NCBI GenBank assembly: GCA_030018275.1
Contig: JASEGB010000005.1
Coordinates: 35,956 to 95,880, forward strand
Length of the DNA: 59,925 nucleotides
Direction of reading: 5' to 3'
DNA from: Actinomycetota bacterium
Lineage (GTDB): Bacteria > Actinomycetota > Aquicultoria > Subteraquimicrobiales > Subteraquimicrobiaceae
The translations under genes were made by a program, and so were the position numbers. The number at the start of each line of letters is the position of its first letter. Positions within the stretch are counted from its first letter, which is position 1. Under the pieces are notes generated by a model. That model was not told the DNA's origin. It worked only from the letters and a program-made list of their open reading frames with translations, and did not search any database. Of this stretch, positions 16,000 to 24,937 are shown one piece after another.

Positions 16000-17561
16000 T
16001 GGCACAAAAGATAACAATTGACCCCATAACCAGGATTGAGGGACATTTAAAGATCGAAGTTGAAGTCGAGGATGGTAAGGTAAAAGAAGCTTACAGCACG
16101 GGGGCTATGGCTCGTGGTTTTGAGCAACTCCTAGTGGGTAAAGATCCTCGAGATGCCCAGATCGTCACCCAGAGGATTTGTGGTGTCTGCCCGGCCTCCC
16201 ATGGTCTCGCTGCTGCGCAAAACCTCGATGATGCTTTTGATGCGAAGGTACCCGATAACGCCAGGATCATCCGCAATTTGATCGTTGGTTCGAACTACGT
16301 TATGTCCCACATTCTTCACTTCTATCACCTTGCAGCCCTGGACTACTTGGATGTCATGGCTATAGCCAAGTATATGGGTAAAGACCCCGAGCTGTTGGCG
16401 GTGAAGGAGAAGGTAGTTGGACTGGTCGAAGTAGAGGATACATACCCACTCAAGCCCAGGTATGAACCCGATGAATTCAGCATTGATGACCCCGAGATCG
16501 TGACCACGGCTGTGGCACATTACCTCGAAGCTTTGGAGAAGAGGAAGAAAGCTCACGAAATGTTGACGATCTTCGGTGGAAAGATGCCCTGCTATTGCAG
16601 TCTGGTTCCGGGAGGGGTGACCATCCATCCCACGCCGGACATGATCGCCGCTTTCAAATATCACCTCATGGATTTGATCGATTTCGTGAACAATGTCTAT
16701 TTGGCGGATGTCCTTGCCTTGGGAACCGGTCCTCTTCTGCCCATCCATCAACTGAAGGTGGGAGCTGGTGTCGGCAACTTCTTATCCTTCGGCATGTTCG
16801 ATCTTGGTGTATCGGGCGACTATAAGAACCGTTTCCTCAAGTCTGGTGTGATCATGGAGGGAAAGATAACCGAGGTTAAGGAATTCGATCCCACCAAGAT
16901 CAAAGAGGCGGTCAAATACTCTTGGTACACGGAGGACTGCGGAGGATTGCATCCAACGGAGGGTAAGACGGTGTATGATCTGGATAAGGAGGGTGCATAT
17001 TCCTTTGCAAAGGCTCCGAGATACGATGGTAAACCGGTGGAGGTGAATACCCTCGCCAGGATGCTCATAACGCAGGATAAGGGATTCATGGACTTGGTGA
17101 ACAAAATCGGAGCTCATCCCTCAGCGTTGGCTCGCCACGCCGCTCGAGCCTGGGAGTGCAAGATGGTAGCCGAAGCCATGCTCGATTGGCTGGATGAGCT
17201 GGTGGACAATCTCAAAGCGGGAAATACCGATGTCTGCGACGATAAGCCCGTTCCCGAGAAGGGTGAGGGAATAGGTATGGTGGAAGCTCCTCGAGGCTGT
17301 CTTCTCCATTGTGTTCAGATAGAGGGTAAGAAGATCAAACGTTACCAGGTCATCGCGGCTACGAATTGGAATGTCTGTCCGAGGGATGAGGAGGGTCAAA
17401 GAGGTCCCATCGAAGAGGCTCTCATTGGAACGCCGGTCCCCGATCCAAATAATCCCATCAACGTCGTGCGGGTGGTTAGATCTTTCGATCCGTGAATTGC
17501 CTGTGCGGTTCACGTGATTGAACCAAGGACTAACCGAGTTCTCAAGTTCCAAATCGGCTAG
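15999..17561 (+). CDS. [NiFeSe] hydrogenase large subunit with in-frame UGA (selenocysteine 499)
   Basis: H2-activating subunit. N-terminal Ni ligands RICGVCPASHG are residues 59-69. The C-terminal motif is reached at 17487: Asp-Pro is followed by TGA (17493-17495), then IACAVHVIEPR without a break and TAG at 17559-17561. That is the L2 motif DP-C-xx-C-xx-H with the first Cys codon replaced by UGA, so I read it as selenocysteine 499. Cys502 and His505 follow; the 15 residues after His505 are the peptide normally removed by a maturation protease (gene at 18160). A SECIS-like hairpin lies at 17507. An annotation stopping at the UGA would lose two Ni ligands. The alternative, a Cys-to-stop mutation, is less likely given intact flanks and operon. 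Confidence 0.88.
17493..17495 (+). other. UGA codon predicted to encode selenocysteine
   Basis: It occupies the position of the first Cys in the DPCxxCxxH nickel-binding motif of the hydrogenase large subunit. Translation products on both sides are conserved in frame. Confidence 0.82.
17507..17524 (+). promoter_or_regulatory. SECIS-like stem-loop
   Basis: GGTTCA and TGAACC form a perfect 6-bp stem around loop CGTGAT. The loop starts 18 nt after the UGA, within the 16-37 nt window known for bacterial SECIS elements, and has G at its second position. SelB binding is inferred. Confidence 0.6.
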
Positions 17562-17572
17562 GAGGTGCGAAA

Positions 17573-18163
17573 ATGGCTAGAATGGTAGAAGAACACCCCC
17601 TGCCGGCTCGAATAATGCATTGGATACACCTGCTATGCATGGGTGGATTGGCGATCTCCGGCTGGTATATCCATCGTCCCTTCTTTGAGGGGGGTATGGG
17701 TATAATGAGGTGGGTCCACTTCATCTGCATGTATGTGGTTCTCATCAACCTGGTGGCTCGGATTTACTGGGCATTTTTGGGTGCAGCTCGCGATTGGCAT
17801 GAATTTGCCTTACGTCCAAGGGACATCAGGAATACCGGCAAAATCGTCGTCTATTATCTATTCATTAAGAGGGAACACCCGGAGGTGGGGAAGTATAATC
17901 CCCCCCAGAAGCTGATCTACGGCTGGCTTTGGCCCCTTCTATTGATCTTTCAGGCGATCAGCGGTTTTGCCCTTTACGGTCCCACGGCTGACTACTTTGC
18001 CTGGTTCACGGTGTGGGTTGGTGGTTTGGCACACGTGAGGCTGATCCATTACATGACCATGTGGGCATTCATCATCACCGTGGCTCTGCATGTCTACTTA
18101 AGTTTGGCAGAGGATTTCAAGTCGTTCCTGTATATGTTCTTTGGGGTTAGACCGGAAGAGTGA
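17573..18163 (+). CDS. Hydrogenase cytochrome b subunit (HyaC/CybH type)
   Basis: A 196-residue membrane dihaem cytochrome b with four helices. His ligand candidates are in PARIMHWIHLLCM (helix 1), WVHFICMYVV (helix 2), and VRLIHYMTMWAFIITVALHV (helix 4). It passes electrons from the hydrogenase dimer to quinone. It starts 11 nt after the end of the Sec-extended large subunit, behind GGCTAGGAGGTG, so the true large-subunit end at 17561 fits the operon spacing better than the UGA at 17495. Its TGA overlaps the GTG of the protease gene. Confidence 0.9.
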   Translation: MARMVEEHPLPARIMHWIHLLCMGGLAISGWYIHRPFFEGGMGIMRWVHFICMYVVLINLVARIYWAFLGAARDWHEFALRPRDIRNTGKIVVYYLFIKREHPEVGKYNPPQKLIYGWLWPLLLIFQAISGFALYGPTADYFAWFTVWVGGLAHVRLIHYMTMWAFIITVALHVYLSLAEDFKSFLYMFFGVRPEE

Positions 18164-18639
18164 GAGTGGGTAGCGCCGATTCAAAATTTCATGAACAGAT
18201 ATTTGTCGTGGGAGTGGGAAATATCCTCCTCAAGGACGAGGGGATAGGTGTCCATGTCATTCGAGAGATGGAGAAGCTGGATTTGCCCAAGAATGTGAGG
18301 GTTATTGATGGAGGCACTGCCGGCTTTGATCTTGGCTATCTCATCGAAGGCGCCGACAGACTCATAGTCATCGACGCCATCGACGCCGGGCGTGAGCCCG
18401 GCGCGATCTTTAAATTCCGTCCCGAGGATATCAAGGCGAAGCCCAAGAGATACTTTACCTCCGCTCACGAGGTTGGATTGCTTGAAGCTCTGGAGATGGC
18501 AAAGCGCATGGGTAAATGTCCCCAAACGGTTATCTTTGGCATTCAGCCCAAAGAAATCGATTGGGGAATGGAGCTCTCACCGGAACTTAAGGCAAAAATC
18601 ACCGAGATCATCGAGTTGATACTGAAAGAAATCTCATAA
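18160..18639 (+). CDS. Hydrogenase maturation endopeptidase (HycI/HyaD family)
   Basis: This protease of about 159 residues clips the C-terminal peptide of the large subunit after Ni insertion. Motifs: VVGVGNILLKDEGIGVHVI (Ni-binding Glu/Asp) near residue 16, DGGTAGFDLGYLI near 47, LIVIDAIDAG near 66, and TSAHEVGLLEAL near 100. GTG 18160 overlaps the cytochrome stop (GTGA), so translation is coupled. A GCCGGGC..GCCCGGC inverted pair at 18384-18403 lies within conserved codons and does not look inserted. Confidence 0.9.
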   Translation: MRVGSADSKFHEQIFVVGVGNILLKDEGIGVHVIREMEKLDLPKNVRVIDGGTAGFDLGYLIEGADRLIVIDAIDAGREPGAIFKFRPEDIKAKPKRYFTSAHEVGLLEALEMAKRMGKCPQTVIFGIQPKEIDWGMELSPELKAKITEIIELILKEIS

Positions 18640-18640
18640 A

Positions 18641-18675
18641 AAATCCAAAATTTAAAAATCAAAACGCAAAATGAG
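18641..18675 (+). repeat. Heptad array, AAATCCA/AAAATCA family
   Basis: Five A-rich 7-nt words in phase (AAATCCA, AAATTTA, AAAATCA, AAACGCA, AAATGAG) directly after the protease stop codon. Confidence 0.6.
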
Positions 18676-18685
18676 AGGTACGTTG

Positions 18686-18714
18686 GCAAATGCAGCCCTT
18701 GGGGCTGCATTTGC
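18686..18714 (+). terminator. Strong hairpin after the hydrogenase operon
   Basis: A perfect 13-bp stem, GCAAATGCAGCCC / GGGCTGCATTTGC, with loop TTG. A T-rich stretch (GTATCTTATTGCTTTT) follows but not an uninterrupted U-run. It probably ends or stabilises the hydrogenase transcript. Confidence 0.6.
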
Positions 18715-18767
18715 GTATCTTATTGCTTTTAGTTAATATCTAAACAAACTCTGTGTTCGGTGAAGTC

Positions 18768-19109
18768 ATGCATGAACTGGGAATAACCGAGAATATCCTA
18801 TCTATTGCCTTGGAGCAAGCCCAACAGCGGGATGCAAAAAAGATATTAAAGATAAGACTCAAGATTGGCGAGATGACCGCCGTTGTTGATGAATGCATAC
18901 GATTCTACTTTGAGATATTGAGCAAGGATACCATGGCCGAGGGTGCCGAAATTGAAGTAGAAAATGTGCCAATTAAGGTCAAGTGTCCAAGGTGTGGGAA
19001 AATTCGGGAGGCTAATGACTATAATTTCATTTGTCCCCAGTGTGAGGTATTGAGCACCGAAATCGTTTCGGGAAGAGAGCTTTACGTGTCCAGCATCGAG
19101 ATAGAATAA
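18768..19109 (+). CDS. hypA: Hydrogenase nickel-insertion protein HypA
   Basis: 113 residues. It starts with the Ni-binding MHEL, which fixes the start at ATG 18768 rather than the upstream GTG 18753. Zinc ribbon CPRC near residue 70 and CPQC near 87. HypA works with HypB to deliver Ni to the large subunit. It lies beyond the hairpin at 18686, so it may have its own promoter. Confidence 0.93.
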   Translation: MHELGITENILSIALEQAQQRDAKKILKIRLKIGEMTAVVDECIRFYFEILSKDTMAEGAEIEVENVPIKVKCPRCGKIREANDYNFICPQCEVLSTEIVSGRELYVSSIEIE

Positions 19110-19112
19110 ATT

Positions 19113-19166
19113 GTGTGCCCTAGACATAAATGAGTGATCTCGAATTATTAAGCGTGAATTATGTCA
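19113..19166 (+). repeat. Repeat family A, copy 1 (upstream of hypB)
   Basis: Starts GTGTGCCCTAGACATAAATG and ends GAATTATTAAG, then GTGAATTATGTCA. The ends form an imperfect inverted pair (GACATAAAT / AATTATGTC). TATAAT at 19169-19174 follows directly. Other copies: 24951, 52855, and a reverse fragment at 48183. Confidence 0.75.
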
Positions 19167-19249
19167 ACTATAATAAATCGGTTGGCTGGTTGGCTCGTTT
19201 GCTAGGAAAAGATCAAACAAACTAGTGAACCAGTTGATGGGTGGTAAAG

Positions 19250-19939
19250 ATGGAGATAAAAGTGCTTCGGAATATCCTCGAAGCCAATGAAGCAATTGCC
19301 AGGGAGAATGCCCGATTATTCAAGGATAAAGGGGTCTTTGTAATCAATATTATGTCATCACCTGGAGCTGGGAAAACCAGTTTTATTTTGCGTACCCTTG
19401 AGAGGTTAAAGGATGATTTTAAAGTGGCGGTCATTGAAGGAGACATCGCCTCGAAGGTGGACGCGGAAAAAATTCAGGAACAGGGAGCACCCGCCGTCCA
19501 GATAAATACCGGTGGTGCCTGCCATCTCGATGCCAATATGATCAAGAATGCCCTAAATCTTTTAAATTTGGATGACATCGATCTATTGATCATCGAAAAT
19601 GTGGGCAATCTCGTCTGTCCAGCGGAATTCAATCTGGGAGAAGATCTGAAACTGATGATTTTAAGCACCCCTGAAGGTGATGATAAACCCCTCAAATATC
19701 CTCAGATGTTTACCCTATGCTCCGTTCTCGTCCTCAATAAAATAGATCTACTTAACCAAACCAATTTTAACCTTCGAAAAGTGAGGGAATCCGCGGCGAA
19801 ATTAAATGCAAATCTTCAAATTTTTGAAGTCTCCTGCACCACGGGACGGGGAATAGACAATTGGGTTACCTGGTTAAAAAATAAGCTCCTGCTCGGACGT
19901 CTACAGACCCATAGGGGATCCGTGGGAGGGAGAGAATAA
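19250..19939 (+). CDS. hypB: Hydrogenase maturation GTPase HypB
   Basis: About 229 residues. P-loop SSPGAGKTSF near 35, EGDIASKVDAEKI, NTGGACHLDANMI and ENVGNLVCPAEF, and GTP-specificity LNKIDLL near 165. It has no His-rich Ni-storage N-terminus. It drives GTP-dependent Ni insertion with HypA. ATG 19250 follows GGGTGG; GTG 19241 is a weaker alternative. hypC, hypD, hypE and hypF are not in the window. Confidence 0.93.
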   Translation: MEIKVLRNILEANEAIARENARLFKDKGVFVINIMSSPGAGKTSFILRTLERLKDDFKVAVIEGDIASKVDAEKIQEQGAPAVQINTGGACHLDANMIKNALNLLNLDDIDLLIIENVGNLVCPAEFNLGEDLKLMILSTPEGDDKPLKYPQMFTLCSVLVLNKIDLLNQTNFNLRKVRESAAKLNANLQIFEVSCTTGRGIDNWVTWLKNKLLLGRLQTHRGSVGGRE

Positions 19940-19941
19940 GG

Positions 19942-19969
19942 CGGAACACGGAACCCGGAACTCGAAACT
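19942..19969 (+). repeat. Heptad array, CGGAACC family
   Basis: Four words in phase (CGGAACA, CGGAACC, CGGAACT, CGAAACT), between hypB and topA. Confidence 0.85.
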
Positions 19970-19988
19970 CAGATAGAAGGGATTTTAA

Positions 19989-22676
19989 ATGTCAAGGTTG
20001 ATCGTTTGCGAAAAGAATATAGCTGCGAGAAGGATTGCCCATATCCTTTCCGAGGGGAGGGCAAAGCTTGAGATGATTCACAATGTGCCCGTATATGTTT
20101 TTTCCTACGGATCCGAAGGACATGATAGGGAAGAGCAGGTGAAATGCATCGGGCTGAAGGGACATATTTTGAAGGTCGATTTCCCCGCACAGTATAACAA
20201 CTGGCAAGAGATAGACCCCATAAAGCTCATCGACGCTCCCATAGTCAAGGTGCCCACCCAAAAATCCATCCTTAAAGCCTTACAAAAGGTGGCAAAAGAT
20301 GCAGATGTTGCCGTGATTAGCACGGATTTTGACCGCGAAGGGGAGCTGATAGGCATAGATGCGGTGAATAAGATCAGGGAGGTCAACCCAAATATAAAAG
20401 TGAAGAGGGCAAGATTCTCAAGCTTGACCGAATCCGAAATCAAAAGGGCTTTTTCCAATCTCGAGGATGTATACATGAGCCTTGCTCAGGCGGGAGAAGC
20501 AAGGCAGGATATTGATCTCATTTGGGGAGCCACACTAACTCGTTTCTTATCCCTCGCCTCATCGCGTTTGGGTAGGCAGTTTCTTTCCGTGGGACGGGTG
20601 CAGAGCCCAACTCTGTCTCTGGTCGCGGATAGGGAAAAAAAGAGGCAAGAGCACAAACCGAAACCATACTGGCTGGTAAAAGCCCTCTTCGAGTCCCGCG
20701 GATCTGAGCAATTTATCGCTCTTCATAAGATCGAAAGATTTTGGGACAAGCTAGAAGCGGAGACGGTACTTTCCAGATTGGGGAAGATGGGCAAAGTCGT
20801 CGATATTTCCACGGTCAGAAAGGTGCTTAAACCACCAACACCTTTTAATACCACTGCGTTTCTTAGTGCCGCTGCTTCCATTGGCGTATCTCCTTCAAGG
20901 GCCATGCGCATCGCCGAAAATCTGTACATGGAGGGACTCATCAGTTACCCACGGGTGGACAACACCGTCTATCCCCCCTCTTTAAATTTCGATGAAATCT
21001 TAAAAATTCTGGGGGGGAGTCCTGAATTGGGTAATCTTGCAAATCTCATCCTCAGGCAGGAGAAGATCATTCCCACCAGAGGAAAAACGGAGGCCACTGA
21101 CCATCCACCCATTCATCCCACGGGTTTGGCCAAAAAGGAAGATTTAAAGGCTCAAGAGTGGAAGGTCTACGAGCTCGTATGCCGTAGATTCTTTGGAACC
21201 CTCGCTCCAGAGGCCTCGCTTCAGAGCGTAAGAATCGATATCGAATCCGGTGGGGAGCACCTCAATGTTCGAGGTACCGCGGTGGTGAATGAGGGATGGC
21301 TAGAATTTTACCCCTACGGTCGCAAAAAGGGTGAAGAATTACCCACTCTTAAGAAAGGTGATGAGTTAAAACTCGTCAAACCCATATTGGAGGAGAAGGA
21401 GACGCAACCTCCACCCCGATATACCCAGGGGCAGTTGATTCAAAAAATGGAGGCTCTTGGACTCGGCACTAAATGTTTGACTGGCGATACTTCTATAAAG
21501 ATTGTCCGAGATCAAGGAATAGAAAATGTTAAACTTGAGACTCTTTTCTCCAGCTGTAAATATCTTGGAGAAATCCAGTATGAAGATGAAAGAATAGAAG
21601 TTGCAGAAAATAATGGTGGGTATAAATGTTTTTCCTTCAATGGCAATGAGATTATTGAAAGTGAGTTTTATGGTGTTAGTAGAAGGCGTCTTAGAGAAGA
21701 TGAAAAGGTTTACGAAATCTTTTTCGAGGACGGAAGTAGTCTTAAAGCTACGGATAGGCATCTTATTTGCGCATACGATGGCAGGGAGTTGACCTACGTA
21801 CCTTGCTGTGCACTAGCAAGTGGAAGTTTAGTTATTTCCGACACCCCCTTCATTAGGACGCGTCTCTATGGGCGCGACTGTGACGCCAAATTATCCACGC
21901 CCTTAATTGAAAAGGAAATCATGAAATCCCTTGAAAATCGGATGTTAGAGGGGAAAATTATCGGGTGGAATGTGGTAACGAAGAAGGTAAAATTCATTCG
22001 CAAAGTAACTTATAACGGTTATATTTATGATATTTTAAATGTCAATAATTTTTCAAATTTTGTTCTCTCAAATAATGTTGTGGTCCATAACTCGACGAGG
22101 CATGAGATCATCAAAAATCTTTACGACAGGAGTTATATCCATGGCGATCCCATCGTCCCCACGGAGATGGGATTGGCCGTCGCCGAAGCTTTAAGGAGGC
22201 ACGCCGACACGATTTCCACACCCCAGATGACAGCTGAGCTGGAAAAGGATATGGATGCCATAGCCGAAGGGAAGGTTGCCAGGGAAAGCGTGGTCGATCG
22301 CTCAAGGAATATTCTCGCTAGGACAATGCTGGATTTGGGCAGGAAAAAAGAGGCGCTTGCAGGGGAGATAAGGGAGGGTATTCGAGAGGATAAAATCATT
22401 GGAAAATGCCCTCGTTGTGGGATGGATTTAAAGATAATTCGGGCTAAAAAATCGAAGAAAAGATTCATAGGATGCACGGGATATCCTGAATGCAATATGG
22501 CATATCCCCTTCCCCAATATGGCGAGATCATCACCTTAGACGATGTTTGTGAGGTATGCCATTCACCGAAGATTAAGGTAATTGGGAGACCCCCAACTAG
22601 TCGGGGTGGAAAATCCCCAAAACCTTGGATTTTGTGTATCGACCCCAATTGTCCCACCAAGAAGGGAAGTGATTAA
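19989..22676 (+). CDS. topA: Archaeal-type DNA topoisomerase I with an intein
   Basis: Type IA topoisomerase, 895 residues including an intein of 206. TOPRIM Asp/Glu motif STDFDREGELIG is near residue 118; active-site Tyr is in EGLISYPRVDN near 320; HPTGLAKKEDL and YTQGQLIQKMEALGLGT precede the intein, and STRHEIIKNLYDRSYI follows it. The sequence pattern (IGLKGHILKVDFP; GTK-STRHEI) is that of archaeal topoisomerase I rather than the usual actinobacterial enzyme, although it holds the actinobacterial topA-tmk-holB position. C-terminal zinc ribbons: CPRCGMDL..CTGYPEC and CEVC..CIDPNC. Between them the loop GRPPTSRGGKSP is coded by a palindrome at 22589-22607. ATG 19989 follows AGAAGGGA. Confidence 0.92.
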   Translation: MSRLIVCEKNIAARRIAHILSEGRAKLEMIHNVPVYVFSYGSEGHDREEQVKCIGLKGHILKVDFPAQYNNWQEIDPIKLIDAPIVKVPTQKSILKALQKVAKDADVAVISTDFDREGELIGIDAVNKIREVNPNIKVKRARFSSLTESEIKRAFSNLEDVYMSLAQAGEARQDIDLIWGATLTRFLSLASSRLGRQFLSVGRVQSPTLSLVADREKKRQEHKPKPYWLVKALFESRGSEQFIALHKIERFWDKLEAETVLSRLGKMGKVVDISTVRKVLKPPTPFNTTAFLSAAASIGVSPSRAMRIAENLYMEGLISYPRVDNTVYPPSLNFDEILKILGGSPELGNLANLILRQEKIIPTRGKTEATDHPPIHPTGLAKKEDLKAQEWKVYELVCRRFFGTLAPEASLQSVRIDIESGGEHLNVRGTAVVNEGWLEFYPYGRKKGEELPTLKKGDELKLVKPILEEKETQPPPRYTQGQLIQKMEALGLGTKCLTGDTSIKIVRDQGIENVKLETLFSSCKYLGEIQYEDERIEVAENNGGYKCFSFNGNEIIESEFYGVSRRRLREDEKVYEIFFEDGSSLKATDRHLICAYDGRELTYVPCCALASGSLVISDTPFIRTRLYGRDCDAKLSTPLIEKEIMKSLENRMLEGKIIGWNVVTKKVKFIRKVTYNGYIYDILNVNNFSNFVLSNNVVVHNSTRHEIIKNLYDRSYIHGDPIVPTEMGLAVAEALRRHADTISTPQMTAELEKDMDAIAEGKVARESVVDRSRNILARTMLDLGRKKEALAGEIREGIREDKIIGKCPRCGMDLKIIRAKKSKKRFIGCTGYPECNMAYPLPQYGEIITLDDVCEVCHSPKIKVIGRPPTSRGGKSPKPWILCIDPNCPTKKGSD
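21474..22091 (+). other. Mini-intein in topA (206 residues, Cys496 to Asn701)
   Basis: Splicing block A CLTGDTSIKIV starts at Cys496 right after extein GLGTK. Block B is LKATDRHLICAYDG (TxxH). Block F is KFIRKVTYNGYIYDILN-like, and block G is VLSNNVVVHN followed by Ser, the expected His-Asn-Ser junction. About 206 residues is at the mini-intein scale, with no recognisable LAGLIDADG or HNH endonuclease motif. It sits in the most conserved part of the topoisomerase gate, the usual intein habit. It should excise itself to give an active enzyme. Confidence 0.9.
22589..22607. repeat. Palindromic element inside topA
   Basis: ACCCC / GGGGT arms around an ACTAGT core. It codes part of the linker GRPPTSRGG between the last zinc ribbons. 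Confidence 0.5.
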
Positions 22677-22682
22677 GGAAAG

Positions 22683-23654
22683 ATGAGGAAAATAAGCATT
22701 ATAGGTAGTGGACATGTGGGAGCTACATGTGCTTTTGACATTGCTCAGAGGGAGCTGGCGGATGTGGTATTGCTGGATATTCTGGAGGGAATACCTCAGG
22801 GCAAGGCTCTAGACATGATGGAGGCTTTTCCACTTAAGGGCTTCAATGGCAAGGTTGTGGGCACCAACAATTATGCAGATATCCGTGATTCCACACTTGT
22901 GATAGTGGCCGCCGGTTTTGCTAGGCAACCCGGGATGTCTCGCCTCGATTTACTGGAAAAGAATGCACAGATTGTAAAATCCGTTACCGGGAATATCGTA
23001 AAATTTGCTCCAGAATCGATGATCCTCATTGTCACCAATCCCCTGGACATCATGACCTACTTGGCTTTCATGGAAAGCGGCTTTGAAAGAAATAGAGTAT
23101 TCGGCATGTCCGGTCTTCTAGATGCCGCGAGATTTAGTCATTTTATCGCCCTTGAATTGGGAATCTCCGTAGAGGATGTTTCCGCCATGGTCCTTGGAGC
23201 CCATGGAGATTCCATGGTTCCTCTATCCCGTTTTTCCACGGTCTCGGGGATTCCCATCACCGAGCTCTTATCCTCAAAGGTTATAAAAGGAATAATAGAG
23301 CGGACTCGAAAGGGAGGCGCGGAAATAGTTTCCTACCTCAAGACGGGAAGTGCCTTTTATGCTCCAGCTACAGCCGTTGTGGAGATGGTCGAATCCATCC
23401 TCAAGGATAGAAAGCGTATTCTTCCCGTATGCTCATATCTCGATGGCGAATATGATTTAAAGGATGTCTGCGTGAGCGTTCCCGTAAAACTGGGAGAAAA
23501 TGGAATAGAGGGAATAATCGAATTGAAGCTAACTTCCGCGGAGAAGAAGGCATTACACGCCTCTGCTGCTACCGTTAAAGAAGGTATTAAAAACTTAAGA
23601 TTAATCATTCATCATGAACCGAAGCAAAATTCGGCAGAAACCATCTCATCTTGA
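22683..23654 (+). CDS. mdh: Malate dehydrogenase (LDH-like type)
   Basis: 323 residues. NAD-binding IIGSGHVGATCAF at the start, then the substrate loop GFARQPGMSRLDLLEKNA, where Arg in RQPGMSR marks malate rather than lactate specificity. Catalytic region IVTNPLDIMTYLA and VLGAHGDSMVPL (His). It interconverts malate and oxaloacetate with NAD. ATG 22683 follows AAGGAAAG, 7 nt after the topA stop. Its 3' end overlaps the next gene by 41 nt. Confidence 0.92.
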   Translation: MRKISIIGSGHVGATCAFDIAQRELADVVLLDILEGIPQGKALDMMEAFPLKGFNGKVVGTNNYADIRDSTLVIVAAGFARQPGMSRLDLLEKNAQIVKSVTGNIVKFAPESMILIVTNPLDIMTYLAFMESGFERNRVFGMSGLLDAARFSHFIALELGISVEDVSAMVLGAHGDSMVPLSRFSTVSGIPITELLSSKVIKGIIERTRKGGAEIVSYLKTGSAFYAPATAVVEMVESILKDRKRILPVCSYLDGEYDLKDVCVSVPVKLGENGIEGIIELKLTSAEKKALHASAATVKEGIKNLRLIIHHEPKQNSAETISS

Positions 23655-24924
23655 ATTATTGAAAAATGGGAATTTCCTCGCTCTCTGGCTCGGTCAAGCA
23701 ATTTCAAACCTAGGGGATTGGATAATCATCATCGCCCTAATCGAGCTCGTTTACAAGATTTCGGGCTCTGGCCTGGCTGTAGGGACCCTCATGATATTCA
23801 AAATTTTGCCCGCACTTTTCTTCGGTTCCGTCATCGGTGTATTAGCGGATCGCTTCAACAGGAAAAGGACCATGATCTCCTGTGATATCATCCGCGGCTT
23901 GCTGATAGTTTTGCTCCCCTTCGTGAGGAATTTATTCCAAATTTATTTGATAACCTTCGTGTTGGAGACCTTTTCCCTGCTTTTTATACCAGCGAAGGAT
24001 GCCAGCATTCCCAATATTGTTGACGAGGAACAGATTCTCACTGCCAATTCCCTGTTTTATACCACCAACCATTTCACGATGATACTTGGAGTAACCTTTG
24101 GTTCAACGATAATTCTTCTCGTGGAAAAGGTTTGGGGACACATTCCCTTCTTCCAGCGTCTTACCGGACCTAACGCTGCCTTTTACGTCGATGCTTTTAC
24201 CTTCTTCATTTCGGCTGCCGCCATCACCATGATATATTTACCACCTTCAGAACATGTGGCAAGGAGGATCAAATATCACCAGATAAAGGAGGACATAGTC
24301 GATGGTTTGAGATTCATGAAGAATAACCCCTTAATTCGCTCAATGATGATGAGCATCGGAATCGCCATATTGGGCATGGGAAGCATTTATTCTTTAGGAA
24401 TTATCTACTGTTACCAGGTATTAAAGATTGGAAGAGGTGGTTTTGGCTACCTTCTTTCGGCGCTTGGTGTTGGTTTGACCCTTGGATCCATCTTCACTGC
24501 TTTCCTAGGAAAGCACTTTTCCAAGCGAGGATCATTTGTCGCCTCCATTTTGACTTTGGGTCTCGCCTTGATCTCCTTTGCCAGTATCTCCTATTACGAA
24601 TCGGCCATTATAATCAGCTTCATCGCTGGCATTGCCCTAGCTTTGCTCACAGTTTCAACCTATACCCTATTGCATGAAAATGTTGAGGATACGATAATGG
24701 GAAGGGTCTTCACGGCTCTCGAGTCCTGCTTAAGGATATCACTCCTTGTTTCCATAGCCTTAACCGGAGCTGTAGCCGATGTTGTGGGACAAAGGGTACT
24801 AAAATTGGGAGCTCACACTATTTACCTCAATGGAGCCAGGGTTACACTTTTAATGAGCGGCATGGTGGTGATCATAGCCGGTCTTTTGGCCCATCGCTCC
24901 CTTCGAATCCCAGATTCTGAATGA
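23614..24924 (+). CDS. MFS transporter (MFS_3/multidrug-like)
   Basis: 436 residues with about 12 membrane helices. N-terminal FLALWLGQAISNLGDWIIII and the loop motif GVLADRFNRKRTMISCD are those of MFS proteins of the enterobactin-exporter or macrolide-efflux type. Substrate unknown. The start at ATG 23614 lies 41 nt within mdh in another frame; an internal TTG near 23653 is an alternative. It is inserted between topA-mdh and tmk. Confidence 0.85.
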   Translation: MNRSKIRQKPSHLELLKNGNFLALWLGQAISNLGDWIIIIALIELVYKISGSGLAVGTLMIFKILPALFFGSVIGVLADRFNRKRTMISCDIIRGLLIVLLPFVRNLFQIYLITFVLETFSLLFIPAKDASIPNIVDEEQILTANSLFYTTNHFTMILGVTFGSTIILLVEKVWGHIPFFQRLTGPNAAFYVDAFTFFISAAAITMIYLPPSEHVARRIKYHQIKEDIVDGLRFMKNNPLIRSMMMSIGIAILGMGSIYSLGIIYCYQVLKIGRGGFGYLLSALGVGLTLGSIFTAFLGKHFSKRGSFVASILTLGLALISFASISYYESAIIISFIAGIALALLTVSTYTLLHENVEDTIMGRVFTALESCLRISLLVSIALTGAVADVVGQRVLKLGAHTIYLNGARVTLLMSGMVVIIAGLLAHRSLRIPDSE

Positions 24925-24937
24925 GATCGAGAGAATG

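Noticed and set aside
16131-16751. Long minus-strand frame (206 codons) opposite the hydrogenase large subunit
   Set aside because: It is antisense to a strongly conserved gene and lacks a start site or family motif.
17573-18163. UGA in the hydrogenase as simple end of the large subunit
   Set aside because: It would remove two of four Ni ligands and leave a 77-nt gap that encodes exactly the missing motif.
18380-18410. GCCGGGC / GCCCGGC palindrome in the hydrogenase protease gene
   Set aside because: It falls in codons for the conserved IDAG..PGAI segment, so it needs no insertion to explain it.
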